Shown piece by piece: positions 24,393 to 34,800 of a stretch of DNA of 64,000 nt. The DNA is from [Eubacterium] yurii (GTDB lineage Bacteria; Bacillota; Clostridia; Peptostreptococcales; Filifactoraceae), in NCBI GenBank assembly GCA_900167215.1, contig FUZS01000005.1, positions 124,001 through 188,000 of the forward strand, in the 5' to 3' direction. A program made the position numbers and the translations under genes. The notes beneath the pieces were generated by a model. That model was not told the DNA's origin. It made no database searches and saw nothing but the letters and a program-made list of their open reading frames with translations. Each line of letters starts with the position of its first letter. Position 1 is the stretch's first letter.

Positions 24393-25976
24393 TTAGTAAT
24401 TCAATATATTAGTCATATAGTCTTGTTTCAAGTCGCCTGTCATATATTCTATATATCTTAGCAACATTTCGCTTGCGTCAGCCTTTGTCAGCTGTTCATT
24501 AGGATGAAGAGCTCCGCCTTTTTCTATCAGACCTATCTTTTGTGCGATGAATACATTGTCATAAGCCCATGACGGTATCTGTGACTGATCTTCATAGCCT
24601 ACGGAGAATTTACCGTTAGGAATGAGCGAGTCAAGTCCCAGTGAATCTGTCAGTATCTTTATGGCTTCAGCTTTGGTGATAGGGTTTTTAGGCTCGAATT
24701 TATTGTCATCTCTTCCTATCATAAGTTTTGAGTCTACAGCTTTTTTTACATAGTTATACATAGGATCCTTAGTCTTTACATCAGAGAATAGCTCTTCCTT
24801 TAAGATGTATGAAGATTTTTTCTTGTCCGCATTGTTGTTGTAAAGTCCTGCTGTCACTACTACTGCCCTTGCAAATTCATCCCTTGATATAGGAGCGTTA
24901 GGCAATATCATCTTCTTTGAAAGGTCAAAGCCGTTCATTGACGCCACTATTTTTATAGCCTCTTGAGCATAATGTCCTTGAATATCTGTAATTACAGGTG
25001 CAAAAAGTCTTGTAATACTTGGAGTGTTTTGATTTTCAAGTTGTCCCTTACCTGTGTCTCCGTTGATGTCGTATGTGTATTCAAGTGCTGCATTGTTTTG
25101 AGATGTTACTATATATCCGCCGGCAAAAGAGATTTTCTTAGGGTCATTTTCTGAATAAATCAGCTCTTTTGTAGTGTTTTGAGAGAGTTTAACGCTATAT
25201 GTTCCGTTTATAGGCACATTTTTCTTGGCGTTGTTGTCAGTCTTGTTATTTCCTGTATCTTCCTTAGGCACTGTATTTATAGTGTAGTCCATAGTCTTGG
25301 TAGATGTACTCCCCCAGAAGTTGTCATATCCGGCAGATTTGCCGTCCATCTGTATAGTGAGTGTGCCATTGCTTGAGTTGTAGACCTTGTTGAAGTTGAA
25401 ATTACCGGCATAATAGTCGATAGCCGGTTTTTTGTCTATTACTACGGAGTCTGATACCTCAGACAAGTTGCTGTCCAAGGTATATGAAGTTCCTGACATA
25501 TTTATGCTTTCTCTTATCTTTGATACCTCATTTTTTTGCACAATTTGACCGTTTTGATATTCATTTTTCGGGCTTATGGTAAGGTCTCTTGTAAGTGTTA
25601 TACCTCCGCCTGAAAGTGAGTATTTCTCAGAAATTTTAGTTCCGTTGTAAGTCACATGTATGTCATTAGTATTTTGAGAATTTGAAGACTTGTCTTTTTT
25701 TGATGATTTTTTTGCCTTGCTTATGGCTTTTTGGAGCAGAGAGTCTTCTTTTGATTTGTCTATCTTTGTCCTTGTGAGAGTGCCCTTGAGTACGACAGGT
25801 TGTCCTGTGACAAAAGTTAGTTCTTCGTATTGATAGACCTTGGATTCGTTGTTTGTCTGCTTGTATATGCCACCGTCGTAAATACCTGAAGCATTGCTGA
25901 TAAATGCAGAGCTTGACATGACAAACATAGTTGATAAAATCAAAGTTTTTACTTTTTTAAATCTAATTTTCTTCAT
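24393..25976 (-). CDS. SLH-domain surface protein (527 residues)
   Basis: Secreted protein anchored to cell-wall polymer by three C-terminal SLH domains at about residues 335-525 (IQGHYAQEAIKIVASMNG; FSDVKTKDPMYNYVKKAVD; YEDQSQIPSWAYDNVFIAQK). An N-terminal signal peptide ends near residue 28 (AFISNASG). The middle is a Ser/Thr/Asn-rich, beta-strand-like region with no known enzyme motif. I prefer the ATG at 25976, with AAGGA nine bases upstream, to the TTG at 25985. It lies 120 bases after the 933-residue SLH gene, with a hairpin between them, so it may be the third gene of the surface operon or transcribed separately. Confidence 0.88.
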   Translation of the reverse strand: MKKIRFKKVKTLILSTMFVMSSSAFISNASGIYDGGIYKQTNNESKVYQYEELTFVTGQPVVLKGTLTRTKIDKSKEDSLLQKAISKAKKSSKKDKSSNSQNTNDIHVTYNGTKISEKYSLSGGGITLTRDLTISPKNEYQNGQIVQKNEVSKIRESINMSGTSYTLDSNLSEVSDSVVIDKKPAIDYYAGNFNFNKVYNSSNGTLTIQMDGKSAGYDNFWGSTSTKTMDYTINTVPKEDTGNNKTDNNAKKNVPINGTYSVKLSQNTTKELIYSENDPKKISFAGGYIVTSQNNAALEYTYDINGDTGKGQLENQNTPSITRLFAPVITDIQGHYAQEAIKIVASMNGFDLSKKMILPNAPISRDEFARAVVVTAGLYNNNADKKKSSYILKEELFSDVKTKDPMYNYVKKAVDSKLMIGRDDNKFEPKNPITKAEAIKILTDSLGLDSLIPNGKFSVGYEDQSQIPSWAYDNVFIAQKIGLIEKGGALHPNEQLTKADASEMLLRYIEYMTGDLKQDYMTNILNY

Positions 25977-26006
25977 AATTTTCAATCCTTATTTTCATAA
26001 TATAAA

Positions 26007-26052
26007 ATATGCCGATATAAATTCGTCTTAGCTAAACTTATATCGGCATATA
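26007..26052 (-). terminator. Hairpin between the two SLH genes
   Basis: Fourteen-base perfect stem ATATGCCGATATAA/TTATATCGGCATAT with an 18-base loop. On the minus strand it is followed by the weakly T-rich TTTTATATTATG. A third copy of the word ATCGGCAT lies at 26081. It could be a partial terminator lowering expression of the downstream SLH gene, or a regulator site. Confidence 0.45.
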
Positions 26053-26096
26053 GTTTGAAAATTATTAATTTTATATTAAAATCGGCATAGAAATTT

Positions 26097-28898
26097 TTAA
26101 TTGGCTATTATCATTATTGCGTCAAGCTCTTCAATATTGTCTGTATTCTTCTTGTCCTTAGTCTGTCTGAATATTATTGTAAGCTCCTTGTCTTTGAGAG
26201 AGTCTACGGAAGTTTTTTGTATAGCTTTGCCGTTTAATATTATCATAGCCTTGTCAATATTGATTATTTTTCTAACCTGAGTCTTTTTGATTTCCTGTGT
26301 AGCCGTATCAGTAGTGATTATAGGGCTGACAGGTTCCAATTTATTGCTGTTTGAGTTGTATTGATATATGTTTCTTATCAGGAGTTTTGGTATCTTGCTT
26401 GTACTTGTTTGAGTATTGCCTGTAGAGCTTTGTGATTGATATGCTCCTACTCCTCTTGCAGATAGCATATTTTGTGAGTTTACATCTCCATAGCCTTCAC
26501 TTTTTACAAATGATATTGATACTGCTACGTCATCTTTTGTAACTACATATACCTGTCTGTTGTGGTAAGCAGGTCTTGAAGAAGATTCGTTGAGCAGATT
26601 TTGATTTTGTCTAAGCTGATCTACAGACATAGCCTTGTTGTTGTCATAGTCATATATCTTTGTCTGTTCAGTGAAATTAAGTCTTGGAGTCTTGTCGCCT
26701 TCTGAAGGTCTGCTCCATACACCGCCTTGCCATACATAGTAATTGTTCAGCTTTTTGCCGTTTTGTATGTCATTGCCAAGCAGTATTGAATAATCAAATA
26801 CGTCTCTTAGGACAGCTCTGTATATCTTATAAGGGTAGTCATTAAGCTTGTCTTTGTTAAATGATGAGCCTGTTTGGATGATGATTTGGGCGTCTTTTGA
26901 AAGGTTTGTCTCCACATTGCTTAGTATATTTTTTTCCAAGGAACCGCCTTGTACTATATTACCGTCTTTGACTATTATTGTAGATTCGTCGAATTTTACA
27001 AGATTTGTGTCAATTTGCAAGGTATTTTGGCTATAGTTTATATCTTGGATGCTGTTTTCAAATTTGAGCGAGTCTCCTATTCTTATCTTGCCTTTTTCAA
27101 TTGATGGTATGCCTTGGTTTTTTGCAATGACAGCATAGATTTCCTGATTTTTATAGTTTTTGAGTCTGTTTGCATTCACCTTTGATGAGTTGGCGTAGAC
27201 ATTTCCTTTTATCTTGATGTTTTCGTATGATTTGACATTGTCTTTAAGGTCTACCCATTGACCGTTTTGCAATTCTTTGACATCTTTTAAATTCAGAGTT
27301 TTTTGTGATAGCATATAAGGTCCTACCTTTGCCTTTACAATCTTGTCTGCCTGTCTTTGCATACCTTCGACTTCTATTTTTGAAGGCACTGCCATGTTGA
27401 GATTGTCAAAGAGAAGTTTTACTCTGTCGCCGTCTTTTATCACCTTGTAGTCCTGTATTTCGCCACCTTTTGTAATAAGAGTATCAGGACCTATGGTGTA
27501 GCTCGCATTATTTGTAAGTGATATTGTAGTAGGGCTGATGTCGCTTACTATTCCGTTTACAAGTTGTGATTCAGGCTCGACATAGGAATTTAATTCTTCT
27601 TCTACAGGTACATAGGCCTTTATCATAGTGACTACATCATTTCTAAGTGTAAGGAGGACATCTTGTCCGTAGCTTAGTTGATTTGCCGATACAGGCTTTG
27701 ATATTGCAGTATCGTCTCCAAGCTCTCCCGTATACTGTACGATTTTGACATCGGGATGCAGTTTGTAGAGATGAGCGACATTGTTATAGTCCTTGATTTT
27801 TATAGTGTCTATAGGGTTGTCGGCAGTTTTGCTCTTTTGATTTTCTTCTTCTTCCTTTGATTTTTCAGATATTATCATGCTTTCAAATACGCCTGCCACT
27901 TCTTTTGTAGGCACTGTGAATTGCTCTATATATATAAGTTTGTTGTTTTTTGAATAGATGTTGACCTGACTTTGCTCCAAAATATTCTTTGTATCTACTG
28001 TCATGCCGTTTGGAGTAAGGACAGGTATGTCTCTTTGGCTGAGCAGATTGACATAAGATACTGTAGTGGAGTCGTCTTTATTGTCCTCACTTATCTTTTC
28101 TACCTGATTTTGTGCATAGTCGTCATCTGCCTTGTTATCACTTTGCTTTTTTTGTTCCTTATCCTTTTCTATGACTATATTTTTGTCAAGTTTTACTGTT
28201 ATCAGAGTCTTGTTTTTTCCTTCTTCTACCAAAGACGACTTGCTTGTGATATGACCTGTATATACGTCAATACCTTGTTTTTGTAGTATTGCATTCTTAT
28301 TGTTATACACGAGATTTGCAAGGTCGAGTCTGCTTGCAGTCTTTTCGGGAGCAGTGTTGTATTTGGTCTGAATATTTAGTACTTTGGACAAGTTTGCATT
28401 TAAGGTCTTCATGTTTGGAGCTGACTTCATATATTTGTCTTCACCAATCTTGTCTATTTCCTCTTGTTTTATCAGACCAAGGCCTATTGCCTTTTCCTTG
28501 TACTTAGTAGCAGCATCGCTGTCGTTATCTGATATGCCGTCAGCTTCACCGGCGATTTTTACCATGGCTTTGAGCATTTGTGCATTTGTCAGGTTTCTAT
28601 TAGGAAAGATATTTCCGCTTTGTGTGTCAAGTACGCCAAGTCTTTTGGCAAGAGCCATCTGTCTAAGGTTTGAAGAAGCGTCTTTGATACTGTAGTCTTT
28701 GATTGTCTCCTGTGGGTTGGTAACTCCTCTTATGACAGGGTAGTTGCCGTAGCTTAGGGGCTGTTCCGCAAGGACAGTCAGATTGCTTGATATTGTAAAT
28801 GCTGTTAAAATAGCAAAAGTGCAAAGGGCTTTTAGCGCCTTTGCCTTTTTGCCTTTTTTTGCATTATTTGGATTTTTATTTATTTCCAAGTAACACAT
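26097..28898 (-). CDS. Large SLH-domain surface protein (933 residues)
   Basis: Secreted protein with a signal peptide ending near Ala44 (TVLAEQ). At least one SLH-like domain follows near 70-120 (ASSNLRQMALAKRLGVLD ... NLTNAQMLKAMVKIAG) and a second, weaker one to about 200. The rest (about 200-933) is long, Lys/Asn/Gln-rich, beta-repeat-like sequence without cysteine clusters or enzyme motifs. It has many short repeats of the type KIGDSLKFENS or VVTKDDVAVS. The start at 28898 has GGAGGATACT upstream and overlaps the end of the giant TIG gene by 23 bases, so the two are co-translated. Probably an S-layer-type component partnering the TIG protein (inference). Confidence 0.85.
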   Translation of the reverse strand: MCYLEINKNPNNAKKGKKAKALKALCTFAILTAFTISSNLTVLAEQPLSYGNYPVIRGVTNPQETIKDYSIKDASSNLRQMALAKRLGVLDTQSGNIFPNRNLTNAQMLKAMVKIAGEADGISDNDSDAATKYKEKAIGLGLIKQEEIDKIGEDKYMKSAPNMKTLNANLSKVLNIQTKYNTAPEKTASRLDLANLVYNNKNAILQKQGIDVYTGHITSKSSLVEEGKNKTLITVKLDKNIVIEKDKEQKKQSDNKADDDYAQNQVEKISEDNKDDSTTVSYVNLLSQRDIPVLTPNGMTVDTKNILEQSQVNIYSKNNKLIYIEQFTVPTKEVAGVFESMIISEKSKEEEENQKSKTADNPIDTIKIKDYNNVAHLYKLHPDVKIVQYTGELGDDTAISKPVSANQLSYGQDVLLTLRNDVVTMIKAYVPVEEELNSYVEPESQLVNGIVSDISPTTISLTNNASYTIGPDTLITKGGEIQDYKVIKDGDRVKLLFDNLNMAVPSKIEVEGMQRQADKIVKAKVGPYMLSQKTLNLKDVKELQNGQWVDLKDNVKSYENIKIKGNVYANSSKVNANRLKNYKNQEIYAVIAKNQGIPSIEKGKIRIGDSLKFENSIQDINYSQNTLQIDTNLVKFDESTIIVKDGNIVQGGSLEKNILSNVETNLSKDAQIIIQTGSSFNKDKLNDYPYKIYRAVLRDVFDYSILLGNDIQNGKKLNNYYVWQGGVWSRPSEGDKTPRLNFTEQTKIYDYDNNKAMSVDQLRQNQNLLNESSSRPAYHNRQVYVVTKDDVAVSISFVKSEGYGDVNSQNMLSARGVGAYQSQSSTGNTQTSTSKIPKLLIRNIYQYNSNSNKLEPVSPIITTDTATQEIKKTQVRKIINIDKAMIILNGKAIQKTSVDSLKDKELTIIFRQTKDKKNTDNIEELDAIMIIAN

Positions 28899-31800
28899 AG
28901 TATCCTCCGTTTGTAATGTTAGGATTTATATTTTGTTGAACAGTTTTAGTCTTTTCGTTAAAGCGTGACAAAATCTTTGTCTTTGTGGCATTGTTCGGCA
29001 GGAGATTGATGTTCATTGCTGAACTTAGAGTGTTTATAGGGATATTTTTCTTAGGCTTTGCGAGATACATATCTATCTTATACACGTCTGAGATTCTCTT
29101 TCTATTTTTAGGCAATGCCTTTGTTACTGTAGTATTTATTTTATTGTCTTTATTTTGAATTTTAATCACTACAGCGTCATTATTTTCATTTGTGTCTATA
29201 CTTCCTAAGAATCCTCCAAGCGGCACGCTTAATCTCATATTTGTGTCTATGATTTGAATGGATGTTGCAGGAGATGATTTGATGTTGGAAACGGGGATTC
29301 TTATCTCCTTAGTCTTTTGCTTGAATGTTCCTATATCGACCTTGTTTTCGCTGCTTCCTACAGTGTATATAAGCATGTCTCCTACTATTTTTTTAGTACC
29401 GTTTTGACTTATTTCAGACTTTGACTTTTCCATTTCTTCTATTTTTTCTTTTTGTTTGTAGTCATCCTGCGGTCTCATAGTCCTCTCTGACGCATAGCCG
29501 AAGTCCTCAGCCTCGCCAAAGGAGTTCATCACTCTTACTACAAATTGATAAGGAGTATCTGCTTTTAAGTCTTTTACTGTATAGCTGTAGTCTAAGCTTC
29601 CGTCAGTATTTACACCGATGTCACCGACATGCTTGTATTCGTTGCTGTCGCCTTTTTCTCTTACATAGACTTCAAATCTTGTCGCCTTGTTTCTGTCTTG
29701 TTTTTTGTATTCCCAACTAAGGGTTATAGTGTTGTTGTATCCGGCTTTTGCTCTTACATGTGGAGCTTCCGGTACAGGCATTTTGATATTTGCATTTGTT
29801 TCAGGTGATACACCGCCGTCATCATTTATTACAAATATTTTTTTGTCCTTCATATTTTCCATTTGTTCTGCTGTGATTGACGGCAGTTCCACTGTAAATG
29901 AAGTCGTATTTTTTTCATTTGACTTGTCTTGAGACTTGCTTGGGCTTTCAGATTTTACTTCTACAGCAAGACCTGTATCAGTCTTGTCGGCATTTTTTTC
30001 TATCTCCATATATTGGTTTGAGCCGTCTGATTTTACTCCAAGCATAAGTGCTTTGTCGACTTTGTCGTTATTTTTTTCTATTCTTATTAATTTTCCGCCT
30101 ATTATCAACTTTTTAGGATTGTAAAAATTCTTACCTGTTATAGTGATTTTTGCACTTGTATTATCTTCGCCTGCCTCTGCATAAAATGAGAAGTCGCCTT
30201 CAATTTTGTCAATTACAGGTTGTGAAATATACTTAAATGGCAGACCTTCAGAGCGTCCTTCATCTGCATTTTTTACCACTACAGTGCTTTTGTCGTCTAT
30301 TGTTTCTACAGACGGAGTAGTGGCGATAAGTCCTGTTATCTCGCCTTTTTCATTTGTTATCAGCTTGTTTACAGTTCCTTTTTTACCTGCAAAATACACT
30401 TCGATTTCGCCTTTTGTACCGAATTCGTCAATATCAGAAAAGTCAGTACCGGTAATTGTAACCTTAGTTCCGCCTGTTTGTGGACCTTTGGCAGGGCTGA
30501 TGTCTTTTAGGACGGCTTTTGTGCCTGCTTGGATAAACATAAAGTATACAGGTGGAGTTGACTTGTCAGAGTATCCGCTACCGTCTTTTGTAACTACTGT
30601 AACGCTTTGCGGTATACCTGTTTGTGATGCGTCTCCTTTTGGAACCTTTACTTTTATCTTAGTATAGTCGTTGGATACGCTGATTATTTCCACTTCTTTT
30701 TCACCTACAAGCACTCTTTGTACGTCTTTGAAGTTCTTACCTTCTATTGTTATTTCCGTTTCTGAGCTTATATCTGTAGTATAGACCTTTGCACTTACAG
30801 ATTTGCCTTGTATTGTCACATTCCTTGATTTTGTACCGTTGATGTCGTCTATCTGTGGAGAAGTAAGTCCGCCGTGGAATTTAAACGGCGCCTTTGCTGA
30901 TGAGCCATCAGTGTTTATCAGCTCTATAGTAGTAGTTTCAGATTTTTCGTAGTATGGAGTCTGTATTGTAAGTGTAGATTCTCCTGAGCTTGTATCTCCC
31001 TTGAAATCTGTGAGTTTTCCAAGGCCACGTCTTACGACCAAGGTATTGACATTAGGTGCCTTGTTGGTAGAGCTTATCTCCATATACTCGGTATTAAGTG
31101 ATGCTACAAGTGACGGATTTTTCGTTATCTCCGTAGAATGGTAGGCAGGGTTTTTCCAGTTAAGACCTACGATTAATTTATCGCCTATGGCTTTTAATCT
31201 TGTCTTACCGCCTTGAGTATTTTCCGTATCAGTCATAAGCATTAGACTACCGTCAGCCTTTTTGTAGTATATTTCTATATTATTTTGAGTGTTAGGAATA
31301 TATTTGATTACTATTTTTTCAAGTTCCTTGCTTGTTTCCAGTTCCATTGCTGTAGAACTTAGCTCTTTTTCATAAGTCTTGTCGCCAAAGGCTACAGTAA
31401 GTCCGCTTTTGTTGATGTCCTTGGCTCTTACCGTGATGACGTCATGGAATCTTGATGCTTGCAAGATTGAAGAGTTTTGATTGATTGAAGGTTTAGACTT
31501 TTTGTAAATAAAGCCTTTTTGTTTGATAGTCTTTGCTCCGTCAGGGTTTTGCACGAGAATATCCACTGAGTTATCAGAGTTGGAGCTTAGGGTAGGTTGC
31601 TTAGGAACTTTTACCTTTATCCATTCAAGTTCCGCCCTGCCTTGTGCGTCTGTTTGCGGAGAGCCGTCACTCTTGACGTTCTTTGCTCCAAATGCTGTTA
31701 CTTCATCTGCGAGATTGTAGCCGAACATTACCTTCGGCAATATATATTTGCCGTTGCTGGCGGTTTCAAGTCTTAGATTTTCTCCACGAATTACTAAGTA

Positions 31801-34800
31801 ATCTCCCTCAACACCCTTGTTTGCGTCAGCATTTGTAGGATCTGTTGAGAATTTTTCGTTATAGATTTGAGTTATTTTCATGTCGTAGTTAGGATTTAGA
31901 TAGATAAATCCGTTGTTTACAGTGTCTGTAGATTTGTTGACCTTGTTTTGCACTGTTACAGGCACTGTGTATGATTCTACCTTATCTCCCAGTGTATTTG
32001 GGAATTTGAAGTCAGTTAGCGGTGGTATTTTGACATAGACTTCTTTGTTGTCGATGTCATATCCTACTATTTCAGCCTTTTGCGAGCCGATGTATACGTC
32101 TACACCGCCCTTGAAGTTGGTTTGGATATTGTCCTTTACGCCGGCTTTTATAGTAGCTATTATTCCGCCTTTGATGTCGTCGGTATTAGGTGAAATGCTC
32201 AGTATCTTAGTCTTATCTATGGTATCTTTAATCTTGAAAATCTTTGAGTCGCTACTTTCACTCCCATCAGGATTCTTGATTTGTATATTGTAGCTTCCTT
32301 CTTTTAGATTTGTGTCGTTTGGAATTTGCAGATATATGGTGTCGGCGTCCACGACATAAACGTATTTTCCGGCAACTTTTACAGGAGATGACGGAGAGTT
32401 CTTATCTTTTTGTTTGAAGTTTGTAAAGACGTCACTTGTTTGGAAGTTTATAGTGCCTCCGCTTTTGTCATATCCGTTGAAAAGTTCGTTGATGTCTTGA
32501 CCGTTCCAAAGTACGAGTGAGCCTTTTTTCTCGCTTTCATTATTAGAGTTTTCTAAAGGTGTTTTGAAGCTTACTTCATTTGCCTGTGTATCTCTTTTTA
32601 TTACTACTATGGTGGACTTGTCGCCCTCGCTTGGTATAAGCTCTTTTATCTCAGGTCCTCTTACAGAGTCGAATATGATTTGGTAAGAGTCCATAAGACC
32701 TTCAGGTACTATCACCTGCAATCTTGACTTTCCTACAAAACCTTTTGGCACTGTTGCAATTATTACAGTTTCTTCCCCGTCCAATTTTGTAGATTTGATA
32801 TTTTTGCTGATGTCTTTACCATCTACTGTCAATAGTATTTTTTTGGAATCGGATATTCCGGCTACTGCCTTTACTCTTATTTCTATCTCCGAATTTGTGT
32901 CAGACGGCAGTTTTTTGAGTGGTGCCTTGTTGTAAAGCACTTGAGTAATTGTAGGTTGCTTGCTGTTTGTGTCTGTGTATGAGCCTTCTGTAGGTCTTCT
33001 AAATTCAAATTTTACGCTGTCAGCACTTGCTGTGTTGTGGTTGCCTGAAGGGTTTGTCACCTGTATTATACCTTCAAGGTTTTTGTATCCTCCCGGTTGC
33101 TCCTGATTTGAGCCTATAAGTCTTCTAAGACCGTATTTGTCAGATGTAGGCGGTATTACCGATACTACTAAAGTAGTGCCGACTTTGTTGTATATACCGT
33201 CTATAGGGTTGCCTTTTTCGTCGAGTACCTTGGTATCGTCGTTAGCAGTAGATGAAGTTACAGGAAGTACGGTATTGTCAGGAAGAATAAAGTCAACTTG
33301 TGGGAACTTCATCTTTCCGTCAGCTCCCTTATAAGCCTCGAACTTTTCTCCTTCTATTCTTAGCATTAGGGGCTTTATACCATCATCTCCGCCTGCAGGT
33401 GGCTGAGATTCTTCCGCAGAGTCGTTGAAGTATCCGTAGCTAATCTCAACTTCTTTTATCTTTGGAGTAGGATTTTTTTCGTTGTAGGTAAATGATGCGT
33501 ATTTTGTAGCCTCAGGTATAGTAATTTGACTGCCGTCAGAAAATGAAAATACAGTGTCCATTTCCAATATTACGTCTTGCGGTCCTGATGTAGAGGCATT
33601 TGTAGTAGTTACAACTATGGCGTCCGCTCCTGGTGAAGTATAGTGATACTTGCCGTATTTTTTACCGTTAAAATCTTCTCCTGCCTTTGGAGTGGTATTT
33701 GCTATCTTTATATCTCCGGCATTTGCACTTGTCATAGATGCAATTCTTACCTTTATCTTCCTTGTGATATTAGTAATCTGCTTTTGTCCGTATTTAGCAT
33801 TAGGCGCATTTGCCATATTGTATTTCACTACTAAGGTGTCGTTGTTTTCCCTTGTTGTTGCCTGATTTGGTACTATTTTTTCGCCTGTTGCCATCTTGAT
33901 GCCCGGAGTGTTGACATTTATTATATTTCTACCTGTAATCATTACGTCAGTTCCGCCTGTATCTCCACCTTCAGATGGTGAAATACCTGTGATTTGCGGT
34001 GCAGGGTTTGATGATACGAAGGTAAAGGCATTTTCCTTAACACCTTCCGATGTAGGGTTGCCTGTATCTTTTACTATGAGATTCCAAGTAGTAGGTACGT
34101 CCTTAGTCCATAGTGGAGTCCAGCCTTCAATTGCTATTACCTTGCCTGTAGAATTTTTTACAAGTTTTACATTGTTGAGTTTGATTTCTTCTTCTTTGCC
34201 GTTAGTTTCTTTTCTCAAAAAAAGTTGATTGTTGACATTGAATATATTTTCAAGTACAGCATTTCCGTTTTTGGCTCTTACTGTAATCTTACTTGATACC
34301 CTTGCCGGTCCTTCTGAAGGTAATACCTCAAGTTCGTCCATATTTTTCAGCTTTTCAAATACCGTTACCTTGTCTACATATTCTGATGTAAATTTAATTA
34401 CAGGTTTTGGCTTTGAAACGTCTGATGGGGTAGTAGTATTTGATAGAGTATCTTTTTTTATAAACTGTATCTTTTCTGATTTGTTGAGTGTTCCCTTTAT
34501 AAGCTTGTTGATTTTTATCTTAGTGTCGCTTAGGACTTGCATTGCACCTGTTTGATGTGATGCTCCTGCTATTACTACATTATCAACTCCTGTAAAATTT
34601 TCTCCCTCTATAGTCAGCTCCTGACCGACATAGTTTCTCTTATTATCCAAACTTCCCGGCATTGACGGAAGTTTATTGATTTGCACGTCAAAGCTGTAGT
34701 TTGTCACAGGGAGATAACTCTTTGTATTGATTATTATGTTACTCACGCCGTTTGTATCGACGTTCAAAGTGGTAAAGTCTCCGGTCTTTGGAGCTGTGAT

